DNA of 64,000 bases from Ignavibacteria bacterium (GCA_019187405.1 JABAQZ010000014.1:62001-126000), one strand, 5' to 3'. Shown: positions 18,782-27,175, counted from the stretch's first letter. Program-made: numbers and translations. The notes: a model not told the origin generated them from the sequence alone.

Positions 18782-19033
18782 TTAAAGAATACCTCCGCCG
18801 AGAGTGAGTCTAATGATTCCGAAAACAATTGCTATGGCACACATAACAATTCCTGCTATGGCAGAAGTTTTGGAAGAATTAACATCCGAACCGACTGCAG
18901 CAATTATGCTGATAATCAAACCAACAGCTGCAAAGGGAATATTAATCCAGTTGTATGCTCCAAGACAAGGGATAAAACCAAGCAGCATACCAAGAATTGC
19001 AAGAATTCCCCAAATCAAACTAAGAAATTTCAT
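18782..19033 (-). CDS. Small membrane protein, three hydrophobic segments
   Basis: 83 residues, almost wholly hydrophobic: segments at about 4-22, 30-47 and 58-80, with a short polar loop GSDVNSSKTS. The GIVMCAIAIVFGIIRLTLGGG end resembles DUF4190-like small membrane proteins. It starts at ATG 12 bp after the DUF2752 gene's stop, so the two are probably in one operon. Function unknown. Confidence 0.65.
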   Translation of the reverse strand: MKFLSLIWGILAILGMLLGFIPCLGAYNWINIPFAAVGLIISIIAAVGSDVNSSKTSAIAGIVMCAIAIVFGIIRLTLGGGIL

Positions 19034-19045
19034 TTTACCAAAGGT

Positions 19046-19432
19046 TTATTTTATAAAATAATTTTTTAAATCTTCTTTTCGAAAAACATTTGAAAAAGTT
19101 TTAGTTTTGATAAAAAACATTAAAGCATTGTACAAAAAATTTAACGACAAAATAAAAAAGATCACAAATAAATAAGGACTAAATTTATTTAAAATTGAAG
19201 CTTCGGAAAAATTTCCATTGGATGCTTCAATGAAAGCCCGTGATGTACCGCACATAAAGCATTCATCGTTATACACAGTTTTGCTTATACATGCAGGAGT
19301 CAGCTTCAAGAAAAATTCAGGGAAGAAGTAAGAAAGAAACAATACGAAGAACATAAAAACCGAAATAATAAAGACAATGATCTTTAAAGCATCTTTAAGT
19401 TCAACAATAAATTTATTGTTTTGTTTTATCAT
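19046..19432 (-). CDS. DUF2752 membrane protein
   Basis: 128 residues with two membrane segments flanking the family motif, here ECFMCGTSRAFIEASNGNFSEA (compare C-P-x-C-G-x-T-R in most members). The N-terminal segment FIISVFMFFVLFLSYFF and a C-terminal one place it in the inner membrane. DUF2752 proteins are widespread in Bacteroidota and have no assigned function; the paired Cys could bind metal or form a disulfide. Downstream of msrB on the same strand with a 34-bp gap, and just ahead of another small membrane protein. Confidence 0.72.
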   Translation of the reverse strand: MIKQNNKFIVELKDALKIIVFIISVFMFFVLFLSYFFPEFFLKLTPACISKTVYNDECFMCGTSRAFIEASNGNFSEASILNKFSPYLFVIFFILSLNFLYNALMFFIKTKTFSNVFRKEDLKNYFIK

Positions 19433-19466
19433 TCAATACAGATATTTAACAGCAAATCCAATTAAA

Positions 19467-19865
19467 TCAGGTTTTTTTTATGAAATCAATTGCAACGGAA
19501 TTAATGCAATATCGTTGAGCGTCAGGTCCGGGTCCGTCGTCAAAGACATGACCAAGATGGGCATCGCATTTTGCACATCTGACTTCGGTTCTAATCATTC
19601 CGAAGCTTCTGTCTTCTTCATAAATTACGGCGTCATTGGAAACGGGTTTGGTGTAGCTTGGCCAGCCGCATCCGGCATCGAATTTATCATCCGACTTGAA
19701 GAGAGGATTGCCGCAGCTGATACAGTTATAAATTCCGTTTTCATCGAGCAGATAATACTTTCCGCTGAAAGGTCTTTCTGTACCTTTTTCTCTTGTGATG
19801 TGAAATTGTTCCTGTGTGAGAATTTTTTTCCATTCTTCTTTTGATTTATTTATTTTTTCAGTCAT
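19467..19865 (-). CDS. msrB: Peptide-methionine (R)-S-oxide reductase
   Basis: Reduces the R-sulfoxide of methionine in damaged proteins with thioredoxin. The zinc site is formed by CISCGNPLF and CAKCDAHLGH, the substrate site by AGCGWPSY, and the catalytic Cys is in RYCINSVAIDF near the C-terminus. 132 residues from the ATG that gives MTEKINKSKEEWKKIL; a TTG five codons earlier is less likely. No signal peptide, so cytoplasmic. Divergent from the methyltransferase gene. Confidence 0.93.
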   Translation of the reverse strand: MTEKINKSKEEWKKILTQEQFHITREKGTERPFSGKYYLLDENGIYNCISCGNPLFKSDDKFDAGCGWPSYTKPVSNDAVIYEEDRSFGMIRTEVRCAKCDAHLGHVFDDGPGPDAQRYCINSVAIDFIKKT

Positions 19866-19918
19866 GTTAACTTTAAACAAGTTTAAATTGATTGAAAATT
19901 GAGAATGAATAATTTAAC

Positions 19919-20677
19919 TTGAAAAAAAATTATTCTTTGGATAAAAATACGAAAAATAATTTTAGTAATCTTGACAAACTGTCTCACGAAATCTATAATG
20001 ACAGAAAATTTGCAAGAAAGTATTCTGAATTTGCAGAAAGAAATTCAATAAATTCAGTTTATGAGAAGCCGGTTACATTGTCACTTTTGGAGATTACTTC
20101 AAAGATGAAGGTGCTCGATGCTGGATGCGGATCAGGCATTTACACGGAATGGTTAACAGAAAGAGGTGCGGATGTTACGGGGCTCGATTACAGCAGTGAA
20201 TTACTCAGCATAGCAAAGGAAAAAAATCTGCCGGCTAAATTTATCGAAGCCAATCTTAATTATCCGCTTGATTTTTTTGTTGACGAAGAGTTTGATTTGG
20301 TTTTAAGTGCGCTTGTAATTCACTACATTAAAGATCTGAATTTACTTTTCAGTGAGTTTAACAGAATCTTAAAACCTGGCGGTGTATTTGTTTTTTCTAC
20401 TCATCATCCTTTTCTGGATTTCAAGCACCATCCTGAAACTAATTATTATGATACCAATATTATCGAAGACAGGTGGAGGAGCTACAACGTATATATGAAG
20501 ACTTTCAGAAGACCTTTCAGTGAATTGTTCAGGTTATTAAAGCTGAACGGATTCAGAACAGAGGATTTGCTTGAGCCAATACCGCCTGAAATCATGAGAG
20601 AAACAGATCCAGAACTTTATCAAGAAATTTTAACAACACCCCGTTTTGTATTTTTTAAAGCATTAAAAATTAATTGA
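19919..20677 (+). CDS. SAM-dependent class I methyltransferase
   Basis: About 250 residues with the Methyltransf_11-type fold: motif I VLDAGCGSGIYTEWL, post-I VTGLDYSSELLSIAKEK, motif II FDLVLSALVIHYI, motif III NRILKPGGVFVFST. The N-terminal YNDRKFARKYSEFAERNSIN is shared by small-molecule methyltransferases of the UbiE/SmtA style. The substrate is unknown. A TTG is taken as start since no ATG precedes motif I. The next gene begins 2 bp after its stop, so the nitrilase is co-transcribed. Confidence 0.82.
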   Translation: MKKNYSLDKNTKNNFSNLDKLSHEIYNDRKFARKYSEFAERNSINSVYEKPVTLSLLEITSKMKVLDAGCGSGIYTEWLTERGADVTGLDYSSELLSIAKEKNLPAKFIEANLNYPLDFFVDEEFDLVLSALVIHYIKDLNLLFSEFNRILKPGGVFVFSTHHPFLDFKHHPETNYYDTNIIEDRWRSYNVYMKTFRRPFSELFRLLKLNGFRTEDLLEPIPPEIMRETDPELYQEILTTPRFVFFKALKIN

Positions 20678-20679
20678 AA

Positions 20680-21486
20680 ATGAAAGTTGGTTATTTTCAG
20701 TTCAAACCCGAATATTGTAATCCTGAAAAAAATATATCAATTATTGAAAAAAATTTATCAGGGATTGATATTGATTTGATAGTATTACCGGAGCTTGCTA
20801 ATTCGGGTTATTTATTTTCTCGTCGTGATGATTTATTTAGAAGTTCAGAAAATATATCAGGCGGGATATTTATCAACGCATTAAAAAGGATTTCATCGAA
20901 AAACAAATTTCACATTGTATCAGGTATATGCGAACGTTCAGAGAATAAATTTTACAATACATCAGTGCTAATCTGTCCTGAGGGGAAAGTTATCACATAC
21001 CGGAAGCTTCATTTATTTGACACAGAGAAGAAATGGTTTGAAGCAGGTAACATGCCGATAAGTGCAATAGAAATAAACGGGAAAAAATTTGGCAAAGTAA
21101 GAATAGGGATGATGATATGCTTTGACTGGATATTTCCGGAAACGATGAGAACGCTTGCATTAAAAGGAGCGCAGATTATTTGTCATCCATCAAATCTTGT
21201 AATGCCTTATTGCCAAAGAGCAATGACTACGAGAGCATTAGAAAATCATGTTTTTACAATTACTGCAAACAGAACAGGAATGGAAACTGCCGGAGGAAAA
21301 ACTTTAACATTTACCGGGCAGAGTGTGATAGTATCACCGAAGGGAAAGTATTTACAGAAAGCATCGAAAAACAGAAAGGAATGCGCTATTGTAAAAATTA
21401 ATCCAAAGGAAGCATTGGATAAAAAAATAAATCCTGTTAATGATTTGTTTAAGGACAGAAGAAAGAAGTTTTATTTTAATGAGTAA
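20680..21486 (+). CDS. Carbon-nitrogen hydrolase (nitrilase superfamily)
   Basis: 268 residues from ATG (MKVGYFQFKPEY). The Glu-Lys-Cys triad is visible: Glu in VLPELANSGY, Lys in YRKLHLFDTEKKWFE, Cys in IGMMICFDWIFPE; a second conserved Glu region (MTTRALENHVF) is also present. Family members hydrolyse omega-amides, N-carbamoyl compounds or nitriles. The closest visible style is the predicted amidase branch used in amide repair or polyamine breakdown, but the substrate cannot be named. It is tightly linked to the methyltransferase upstream. Confidence 0.85.
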   Translation: MKVGYFQFKPEYCNPEKNISIIEKNLSGIDIDLIVLPELANSGYLFSRRDDLFRSSENISGGIFINALKRISSKNKFHIVSGICERSENKFYNTSVLICPEGKVITYRKLHLFDTEKKWFEAGNMPISAIEINGKKFGKVRIGMMICFDWIFPETMRTLALKGAQIICHPSNLVMPYCQRAMTTRALENHVFTITANRTGMETAGGKTLTFTGQSVIVSPKGKYLQKASKNRKECAIVKINPKEALDKKINPVNDLFKDRRKKFYFNE

Positions 21487-21488
21487 TT

Positions 21489-21722
21489 ATGATTACTATT
21501 AACAAAGTAAACTAATTTGGGAAAGGGATTGAACCGAATTTTCTTGATAAGATATTTGATAAGTTTGTTCACATTGACAACAATAATATTGAAAGCAATT
21601 ATAATAGAGCTGGTTTTAGATTAGCATTTTCATTAGAGTATATAATTACACTTGGCGGCAAAATTAATGTAAAGAGTGAACCTGAGAAGGGCTGTGAATT
21701 TTATTTTTTTATCTCAATATAA
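21489..21722 (+). pseudogene. Remnant of a sensor histidine kinase (C-terminal ATPase end)
   Basis: Reading from an ATG, eight codons (MITINKVN) run into a TAA at 21513. After it the same frame continues for about 69 codons to a TAA: FGKGIEPNFLDKIFDKF, then FRLAFSLEYIITLGGKIN and SEPEKGCEFYFFISI. This is the end of a HATPase_c domain: the G1 box (D-x-G-x-G-I), the F box (IFDKF), the G2 region (normally GxGLGLAI, here decayed to AGFRLAF) and the final GGxIxVxSExGKGxxFxF. The dimerisation, phospho-His and sensor parts are absent. It is therefore a truncated, mutated leftover and not a functional kinase. Confidence 0.7.
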
Positions 21723-21732
21723 ATTATAACAA

Positions 21733-22419
21733 ATGAAAAATCTGCTTTTACTTCACGGAGCACTTGGCTCTGCCGAGCAACTTGAACCATTAGCAGAGAG
21801 ATTGTCAAATGATTATAGAGTATATTTATTGAATTTTTCAGGTCACGGCGGAAAAGAATTAACGGATGAATCATTTAGCATTGAAAAATTTTCTAATGAA
21901 ATTGTTAAGTTTATAGAAAAGGGAAGACTGAGAAAAACCGATGTATTTGGATACAGTATGGGAGGATATGCAGCGCTTCATGCAGCAAGGCATAATACAG
22001 GCAAATTAAACAGAATATTTACAGTTGCTACGAAGTTTGATTGGAATGAGGAGACATCATTAAAAGAATCAAGACTTCTTAATCCGGAAAAAATTCTGGA
22101 AAAGGTACCTGCATTTGCATCGCAGTTGATCGAAAGGCATTCGGAAAAAACCTGGAAACAAGTATTGCAAAAGACATCACAAATGATGATAAACCTCGGA
22201 TTAAATCCTTCACTAAAAGGAGAAGATTTTTCTTTAATAGAAAATGAAATCAGGCTTGGAGTAGGAGATAAAGATAATATGGTAAGTATAGAAGAAACCG
22301 CAAATATTTTCAGAAAATTAAGAAACGGAAGTATGATAGTATTTCCTGATACACAACATTCTTTAGAGAAATATTCGACAGAGCGGCTTACAAGCGAGAT
22401 CAAGATATTTTTTGTTTAA
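21733..22419 (+). CDS. Alpha/beta-fold hydrolase
   Basis: 228 residues. LLLHGALGSAEQLEPL gives the oxyanion-hole HG, DVFGYSMGGYAALHAA holds the nucleophile Ser in GxSxGG, and the late FPDTQHSLEKY supplies the catalytic His; the acid is probably in GVGDKDNMV. Length and order fit small carboxylesterase or MenH-like hydrolases. No signal peptide, so cytoplasmic. It starts shortly after the kinase remnant and 51 bp before the P-loop kinase gene. Substrate unknown. Confidence 0.83.
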   Translation: MKNLLLLHGALGSAEQLEPLAERLSNDYRVYLLNFSGHGGKELTDESFSIEKFSNEIVKFIEKGRLRKTDVFGYSMGGYAALHAARHNTGKLNRIFTVATKFDWNEETSLKESRLLNPEKILEKVPAFASQLIERHSEKTWKQVLQKTSQMMINLGLNPSLKGEDFSLIENEIRLGVGDKDNMVSIEETANIFRKLRNGSMIVFPDTQHSLEKYSTERLTSEIKIFFV

Positions 22420-22470
22420 AAGAAATTATAAATTTTTTAGAATAAATTAATAATTATTCATGGACAAAAA

Positions 22471-23040
22471 ATGAATAAAGGATTCAATAATATCAAAAAG
22501 ATAGTAATAACCGGACCGCCGGGGTCTGGAAAGAGTTCACTTGCAAAGAAATTGGGAGAAATTACAGGATATGACATTCACCATTTGGATAGGTATTATC
22601 ACACAGCAAACTGGATACCGATAGATAAAAACGAGTTCACTGAAATAGTTTATGAAATAATACAGAGCGAAGAGTGGATAATAGATGGGAATTACAGAAG
22701 GACACTTGAGCTGAGAGTTGAACGAGCTGATTTAATTATTTATTTTGATTATTGTACGATTTTTAGTTTCTACAGAATATACAAAAGGATAGTTAAGACT
22801 AAGTTGTTTAGCATAAAGCGTACGGATATTTCGGATGACTGCAAGGAAAGGTGGTTTGATAAAAATTTTGTATTATGGACAATAAATTTCAACAGGCGAA
22901 ATAGAGTTGATATTATAAATATAATTAAAGATTACAAGTCAGATGTTGCTTTATTTTACATAATAAAATCGGCAAAGGATGCAGAAAAATTAATAGAATA
23001 TATTAAGTTTACGAGAAAATTTAATTCAGAGGCAGTTTGA
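22471..23040 (+). CDS. P-loop nucleoside/shikimate-kinase-like protein (FlaR-related)
   Basis: 189 residues. Walker A GPPGSGKSSLAKKL near residue 15, then DIHHLDRYYHTANW with the conserved Asp/His substrate region, IIDGNYRRTLELRVERADLIIYFD (Walker B-like) and a lid region rich in Arg/Lys. This is the family annotated as DNA topology modulation protein FlaR, adenylate-kinase-like proteins without a firm substrate. Last gene before the long palindrome array, whose first unit lies 29 bp after its stop. Confidence 0.78.
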   Translation: MNKGFNNIKKIVITGPPGSGKSSLAKKLGEITGYDIHHLDRYYHTANWIPIDKNEFTEIVYEIIQSEEWIIDGNYRRTLELRVERADLIIYFDYCTIFSFYRIYKRIVKTKLFSIKRTDISDDCKERWFDKNFVLWTINFNRRNRVDIINIIKDYKSDVALFYIIKSAKDAEKLIEYIKFTRKFNSEAV

Positions 23041-23519
23041 ATTTCGAATAAAGTATTACACAGATAACAGCAGCATAGATGTTGCATCATAAAATACAGC
23101 AACATAAATGTTGCGTTACAAAATACGGCAACATAAATGTTGCGTCACAAAATACGGTAACATAAATGTTGCGTCACAAAATACGGTAACATAAATATTG
23201 CGTCACAAAATACGGTAACATAAATGTTGCGTCACAAAATACGGTAACATAAATATTGCGTCACAAAATACGGTAACATAAATATTGCGTCACAAAATAC
23301 GGTAACATAAATATTGCGTCACAAAATACGGTAACATAAATGTTACGTCACAAAATACTGCAACATAAATGTTGATCAAAAAATACGGCAACATAAATGT
23401 TGCATCACAAAATACGGCAACATAAATATTGCGTCACAAAATGCAGCAACATAAATATTGCGTCACAAATCACTGCAACATTAATGTTGCGTTACAGAGC
23501 TTGGCAACATAAATGTTGC

Positions 23520-23624
23520 GTTACAAAATATCTGTTTAATAAATTGTGATATTGTAAAAACAAATTTTATAAACCGGTTTCTCGTAAGGGAATATTTTTT
23601 TAACTTAGTGCGATACATATCACT
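23520..23624. repeat. Array interruption, copy 1 (105 nt between cores)
   Basis: First of three near-identical interruptions inside palindrome array 1, replacing a 13-nt spacer by 105 nt. It has CTGTTTAATAAATTGTGATA, then the perfect 10-bp palindrome AAACCGGTTT, a T-rich run (AATATTTTTTTAACTTAG) and ends CATATCACT. No reading frame or known element is recognised in it. Confidence 0.9.
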
Positions 23625-23959
23625 GCAACATAAATGTTGCGTCACAAAATACTGCAACATAAATGTTGCGTCATAAATAACAGCAACACAAATGTTGCGT
23701 CACAAACTACAGCAACATAAATGTTGTGTTACAAACTACAGCAACATAAATGTTGCGTTACAAAATACAACAACATAAATGTTGCGTTACAGAGCTTGGC
23801 AACATAAATGTTGCGTTACAGAGCTTGGCAACATAAATGTTGCATTACAGAGCTTGGCAACACAAATGTTGCGTCACAAACTACGGCAACATAAATGTTG
23901 CGTCACAAACTACAGCAACATAAATGTTGCAATACAAACTAAAGAAACATAAAAGTTGC

Positions 23960-24064
23960 GTCATAAAAAATCTGTTTAATACATTGTGATATTGTATTAC
24001 TAATCTTATAAACCGGTTTCTCTTATAAGGAGTATTTTTTTAACTTAGTGCAATACAAACTAAA
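23960..24064. repeat. Array interruption, copy 2 (105 nt between cores)
   Basis: Most divergent of the three copies: the stretch before AAACCGGTTT and the stretch after it (CTCTTATAAGGAGTA) each differ by small indels that cancel, so the length is still 105 nt. The end is AATACAAACTAAA instead of CATATCACT. The unit just before it (23,944) is also a decayed core, GAAACATAAAAGTTGC. Confidence 0.9.
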
Positions 24065-24312
24065 GCAACATAAATGTTGCGTTACAGAGCTTGGCAACAT
24101 AAATGTTGCGTCACAAAATACGGCAACATAAATGTTGCGTCACAAAATACAGCAACATAAATGTTGCGTTACAGAGCTTGGCAACATAAATGTTGCGTCA
24201 CAAATAACAGCAACACAAATGTTGCGTCACAAACTACGGCAACATAAATGTTGCGTCACAAACTACAGCAACATAAATGTTGCAATACAAACTACAGCAA
24301 CATAAATGTTGC

Positions 24313-24417
24313 GTCATAAAAAATCTGTTTAATACATTGTGATATTGTAAAAACAAATTTTATAAACCGGTTTCTCGAAAGGGAATATTTTTTTAACTTA
24401 GTGCGATACATATCACT
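24313..24417. repeat. Array interruption, copy 3 (105 nt between cores)
   Basis: Almost identical to copy 1 across AAACCGGTTT and the T-rich run; it differs by a few bases, such as CTCGAAAGGG for CTCGTAAGGG. Its beginning (GTCATAAAAAATCTG) matches copy 2 instead. The mixed pattern suggests copying by unequal exchange within the array. Confidence 0.9.
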
Positions 24418-24694
24418 GCAACATAAATGTTGCGTCACAAAATACAGCAACATAAATGTTGCGTCACAAACTACAGCAACATAAATGTTGCGTCACAAAA
24501 TACAGCAACATAAATGTTGTGTCACAAACTACAGCAACATAAATGTTGCGTTACAGAGCTTGGCAACATAAATGTTGCATTACAGAGCTTGGCAACACAA
24601 ATGTTGCGTCACAAACTACAGCAACATAAATGTTGCATCACAAAATACTGCAACATAAATGTTGCGTCACAAAATACTGCAACATAAATGTTGC

Positions 24695-25526
24695 ATCACT
24701 CATTAACATAAGAACATAACGAAGTATAAAAACTCAACAGTACAACTTTACTTTTAAAATATGAATTTAATTCAGAGATTACTTAAGCAGATACACAAAC
24801 GATACATCAAATAGAAAAGATAAAACTTTTTAAGTCGAATCAAGATTTATTTATTCATTTACATCGTAGTTTAAATTTATCAATAATATTCAAGAATAAA
24901 TTTTACTTTTTACAATATGTTATTTATTGTCATTTTTGCCAATTTAAATTTAATGATAAATTATGAAGCAAATTAAAATTTTAAAATAAGTTTAAACTTA
25001 CTTTATGATATCTTTATGTGATTACGGTTTGAAAAAAATTTAATAAGTTTAAGTATAAAAAATTTTTACTTTGTTCCATTTTTACTTTCTTTGATATTTA
25101 TCTCAGTCGTTTCTTTATATAAAAAATTTGTTACAAAATAAATAAAGTAAAATGACTGAAAAAATTATATTCTGAACCTGTAGCAGCATGGGAAACCAGT
25201 GAGGTGCTGAAATTCTTGGTTCAAATATAGATAGTCAGGATTAAAGATTACAAAGGAATCCGTGACAGGAATAAGGAAACTGGATTTTAAAATTCATGAA
25301 ATCGAATTAGGATGTCTCAGCAAATCATAATTCCGGAAAGTATAATTGCATACGCCTTTACTTCCATTTCTGACGGGTATAATTTTTAACCGGAACAAGA
25401 GTAATATTCTTAATGAAAGTTCAATTTGGTAAAGCAGTTATATTGAGTAAAAGAGCAAGAAACTGCGATAAATCTTCCGATAGGCTGAAGCCTTTTACAT
25501 ATTTGTATAAAAGTTGATTTAAATAT
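24695..25526. other. Gene-free AT-rich stretch between palindrome array 1 and the suf region
   Basis: About 830 bp without a credible gene on either strand. The first half is very AT-rich. The second half, from about 25,150, is of more normal composition and has short open pieces in several frames that I could not assign to a family, so it may be an old, decayed gene. No tRNA, terminator or insertion-sequence end was recognised. Confidence 0.6.
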
Positions 25527-26600
25527 TTACATATATTCGATCTTAACGTCGTCTGTTAACGGATGAGACTGGCAAGTGAGAATATAACCCTGTTCAATTT
25601 CTGAATCTGATAATCCTTCACGTTCATCCATTTTAACTTTACCGGACAGCAGTTTTGCTCTGCATGTTGTGCAGATTCCGCTTTTACAAGAAAAAGGAGG
25701 ATCAAGATCAGCATTGATTGCCGAGTTGAGTATCGAACTATCGGGGGGGACTTTAATTTCATGTTCGTTACCATCCAGTAAAACCGTGACAGTTCTTTCT
25801 TTTAATTCTTCAGATATTGAAGCTTCAGGAATAAATTCATGATGTTTTGAAGGTGCATTAAAATATTCTATATGTATATTCTCATCTCTAACTTTTAAAT
25901 CAGTTAAAGTTTCTTTGACAAGATTCATCATTTTTTCCGGACCGCAAATGTAAAATTCTCTTTCTATTGAATCTGAAATCTGGTTATCAGATAAAATATT
26001 TATCAGATCATTTTTATTAATATTTCCGGTTAGATAATTCCAATTTTTCGAAGGGAAAATTAAAGTATATAGGATTTTAAGTTTAGATCCATGTGAATGA
26101 CAAAACATTTCAAGTTCTTTTCGAAACATTATGTTTTCCTCCGACTGATTACCATAATAAAGAATAACATTACTATCAGGTTCAATAAACAAAACGGATT
26201 TAAGAATCGAAAAAAGCGGAGTAATGCCGCTACCGCCTCCTATCAATACATATTGCTTTGAATTTTTAGAAATTAAATCTGAATAAAAATTTCCTTTTGG
26301 CGGAGAAACATCAATCACATCTCCTTCATATAAATTAAAATAAAGATAATTAGACACGGTACCATTGTTAACCCTTTTTGATGCAATAACGAAATCTTTA
26401 TCCGTATAAGGACTGCTGCATAGTGAGTATTCCCTTCTATGTTCTTTACCGTCGATATATAATTTTAACGTAACGAACTGACCCGGTTTGTATTTAAAAA
26501 CATCCTTAAGATTTTCCGGAATGTCAAAATAAACAGCAACAGCTTCATTTGTAAGATATTCTTTCTTTATGACTTTTATCGGAAAAGTTTTAAATGACAT
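25527..26600 (-). CDS. FAD/2Fe-2S oxidoreductase, PaaE/ferredoxin-NADP reductase-like
   Basis: 357 residues in three parts. An FAD-binding beta-barrel has HRREYSLCSSPYT (RxYS) and NGTVSNYLY. An NAD(P)-binding domain has GGGSGITPLFSIL and YICGPEKMMNLV. A C-terminal plant-type ferredoxin domain has the cluster ligands in CKSGICTTCRAKL plus the distal Cys in ILTCQSHP. This is the architecture of PaaE and related reductases that feed electrons from NADPH to an oxygenase or another acceptor. No oxygenase subunit is nearby; the gene follows sufT by 53 bp on the same strand. A role as electron donor to Fe-S assembly is possible but inferred only from position. Confidence 0.88.
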   Translation of the reverse strand: MSFKTFPIKVIKKEYLTNEAVAVYFDIPENLKDVFKYKPGQFVTLKLYIDGKEHRREYSLCSSPYTDKDFVIASKRVNNGTVSNYLYFNLYEGDVIDVSPPKGNFYSDLISKNSKQYVLIGGGSGITPLFSILKSVLFIEPDSNVILYYGNQSEENIMFRKELEMFCHSHGSKLKILYTLIFPSKNWNYLTGNINKNDLINILSDNQISDSIEREFYICGPEKMMNLVKETLTDLKVRDENIHIEYFNAPSKHHEFIPEASISEELKERTVTVLLDGNEHEIKVPPDSSILNSAINADLDPPFSCKSGICTTCRAKLLSGKVKMDEREGLSDSEIEQGYILTCQSHPLTDDVKIEYM

Positions 26601-26653
26601 AATGCTTATAATTCAATTGGAAAGAGAAAGGAAACGATTTTATAATAAACAAA

Positions 26654-27175
26654 CTATAAAAATCCAAGCTCAAGCTTAGCTACTTCACTCATCATATTCT
26701 GATTCCAAGGAGGATCAAATGTAAGTTGTACTTTACAGTCAGTAACTTTCGGATGACTTTTTACTTTTTGCTCGATTTCAGCAGGAAGAATTCCAGCAAC
26801 GGGGCAGGCAGGAGAAGTAAGAGTCATAATTATCATAACATCACCATTAACTGCTACAACAATATCATAAATTAATCCAAGTTCCCATACGTCAACAGGT
26901 ATTTCGGGATCATAACAGGTTTTTAAAACTTTAATCACTTCTTCTTTAACTTCTTCAACATTAACTTGTTTATCATTTAAAGCAACGGAAGAAGGTTCAT
27001 CGGTAACTTCTCGAGATTCAGCAGAATCAGGTATATCTGTGTTCAAATTATTATTATCGGATTTTTTTAATAACTCAGGATTATGGTTATCAAATTTCTG
27101 CTCCAGAGCAGACTTATCATTTCCAGAATCTGCAGAATCTTCTTTTGTAAACAGATTTTTTAATTTAGTTAACAT
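26654..27175 (-). CDS. SufT-like DUF59/MIP18-family Fe-S assembly protein
   Basis: 173 residues. The C-terminal 100 are the DUF59 (MIP18) domain: VLKTCYDPEIPVDVWELGLI, then TLTSPACPVAGILP with the conserved Cys, and VQLTFDPPWNQNMMSE. The N-terminal 70 residues are acidic and Asn/Ser-rich, probably disordered, and are an extension compared with usual SufT (about 100 residues). DUF59 proteins help mature or transfer Fe-S clusters; PaaD is a relative. Its start overlaps the sufE end by 11 bases, placing it inside the suf operon. Confidence 0.87.
   Translation of the reverse strand: MLTKLKNLFTKEDSADSGNDKSALEQKFDNHNPELLKKSDNNNLNTDIPDSAESREVTDEPSSVALNDKQVNVEEVKEEVIKVLKTCYDPEIPVDVWELGLIYDIVVAVNGDVMIIMTLTSPACPVAGILPAEIEQKVKSHPKVTDCKVQLTFDPPWNQNMMSEVAKLELGFL

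Larger units (their letters stand above)
23070..24694. repeat. Palindrome array 1: 47 copies of a 16-bp inverted repeat, mostly 29-bp period
   Basis: The unit core is GCAACATAAATGTTGC (7-bp arms, AA centre), followed by a 13-bp spacer of a few recurring types: GTCACAAAATACG, GTTACAGAGCTTG, GTCACAAACTACA. I located 47 cores; 42 of the 46 steps are exactly 29 bp, one is 28, and three are 121 because of a conserved interruption. About 27 cores are exact. Units 4-10 carry a T in the left arm (GTAACAT), some with an A in the right arm; unit 10 (23,331) has both arms changed so pairing is kept (GTAACAT/ATGTTAC). Unit 15 has a TT centre. All units point the same way. It shares its core with the array beside the RAYT gene but has different spacers. 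No coding frame runs through it. Confidence 0.97.

Noticed and set aside
23070-24694. CRISPR array
   Set aside because: The regular repeats look CRISPR-like at first sight, but the gaps are only 13 nt, recur in a few types and are not unique, and there is no cas gene. The same holds for 37,008-37,727.
23070-24694. Plasmid-type iteron origin or partition site
   Set aside because: Fixed-phase repeats could suggest this, but no rep or par gene is near and the flanks are ordinary chromosomal genes.
25185-25245. Cobalamin riboswitch-like pieces (GGGAA at 25,190 and AGTCAGGA at 25,233)
   Set aside because: The two pieces are too close together, the rest of the core and the ACCTGCC half of the B12 box are missing, and no plus-strand gene follows.
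24695-25526. Short open pieces suggesting a decayed gene
   Set aside because: Translations in all frames gave no recognisable motif, so only a gene-free stretch is reported.
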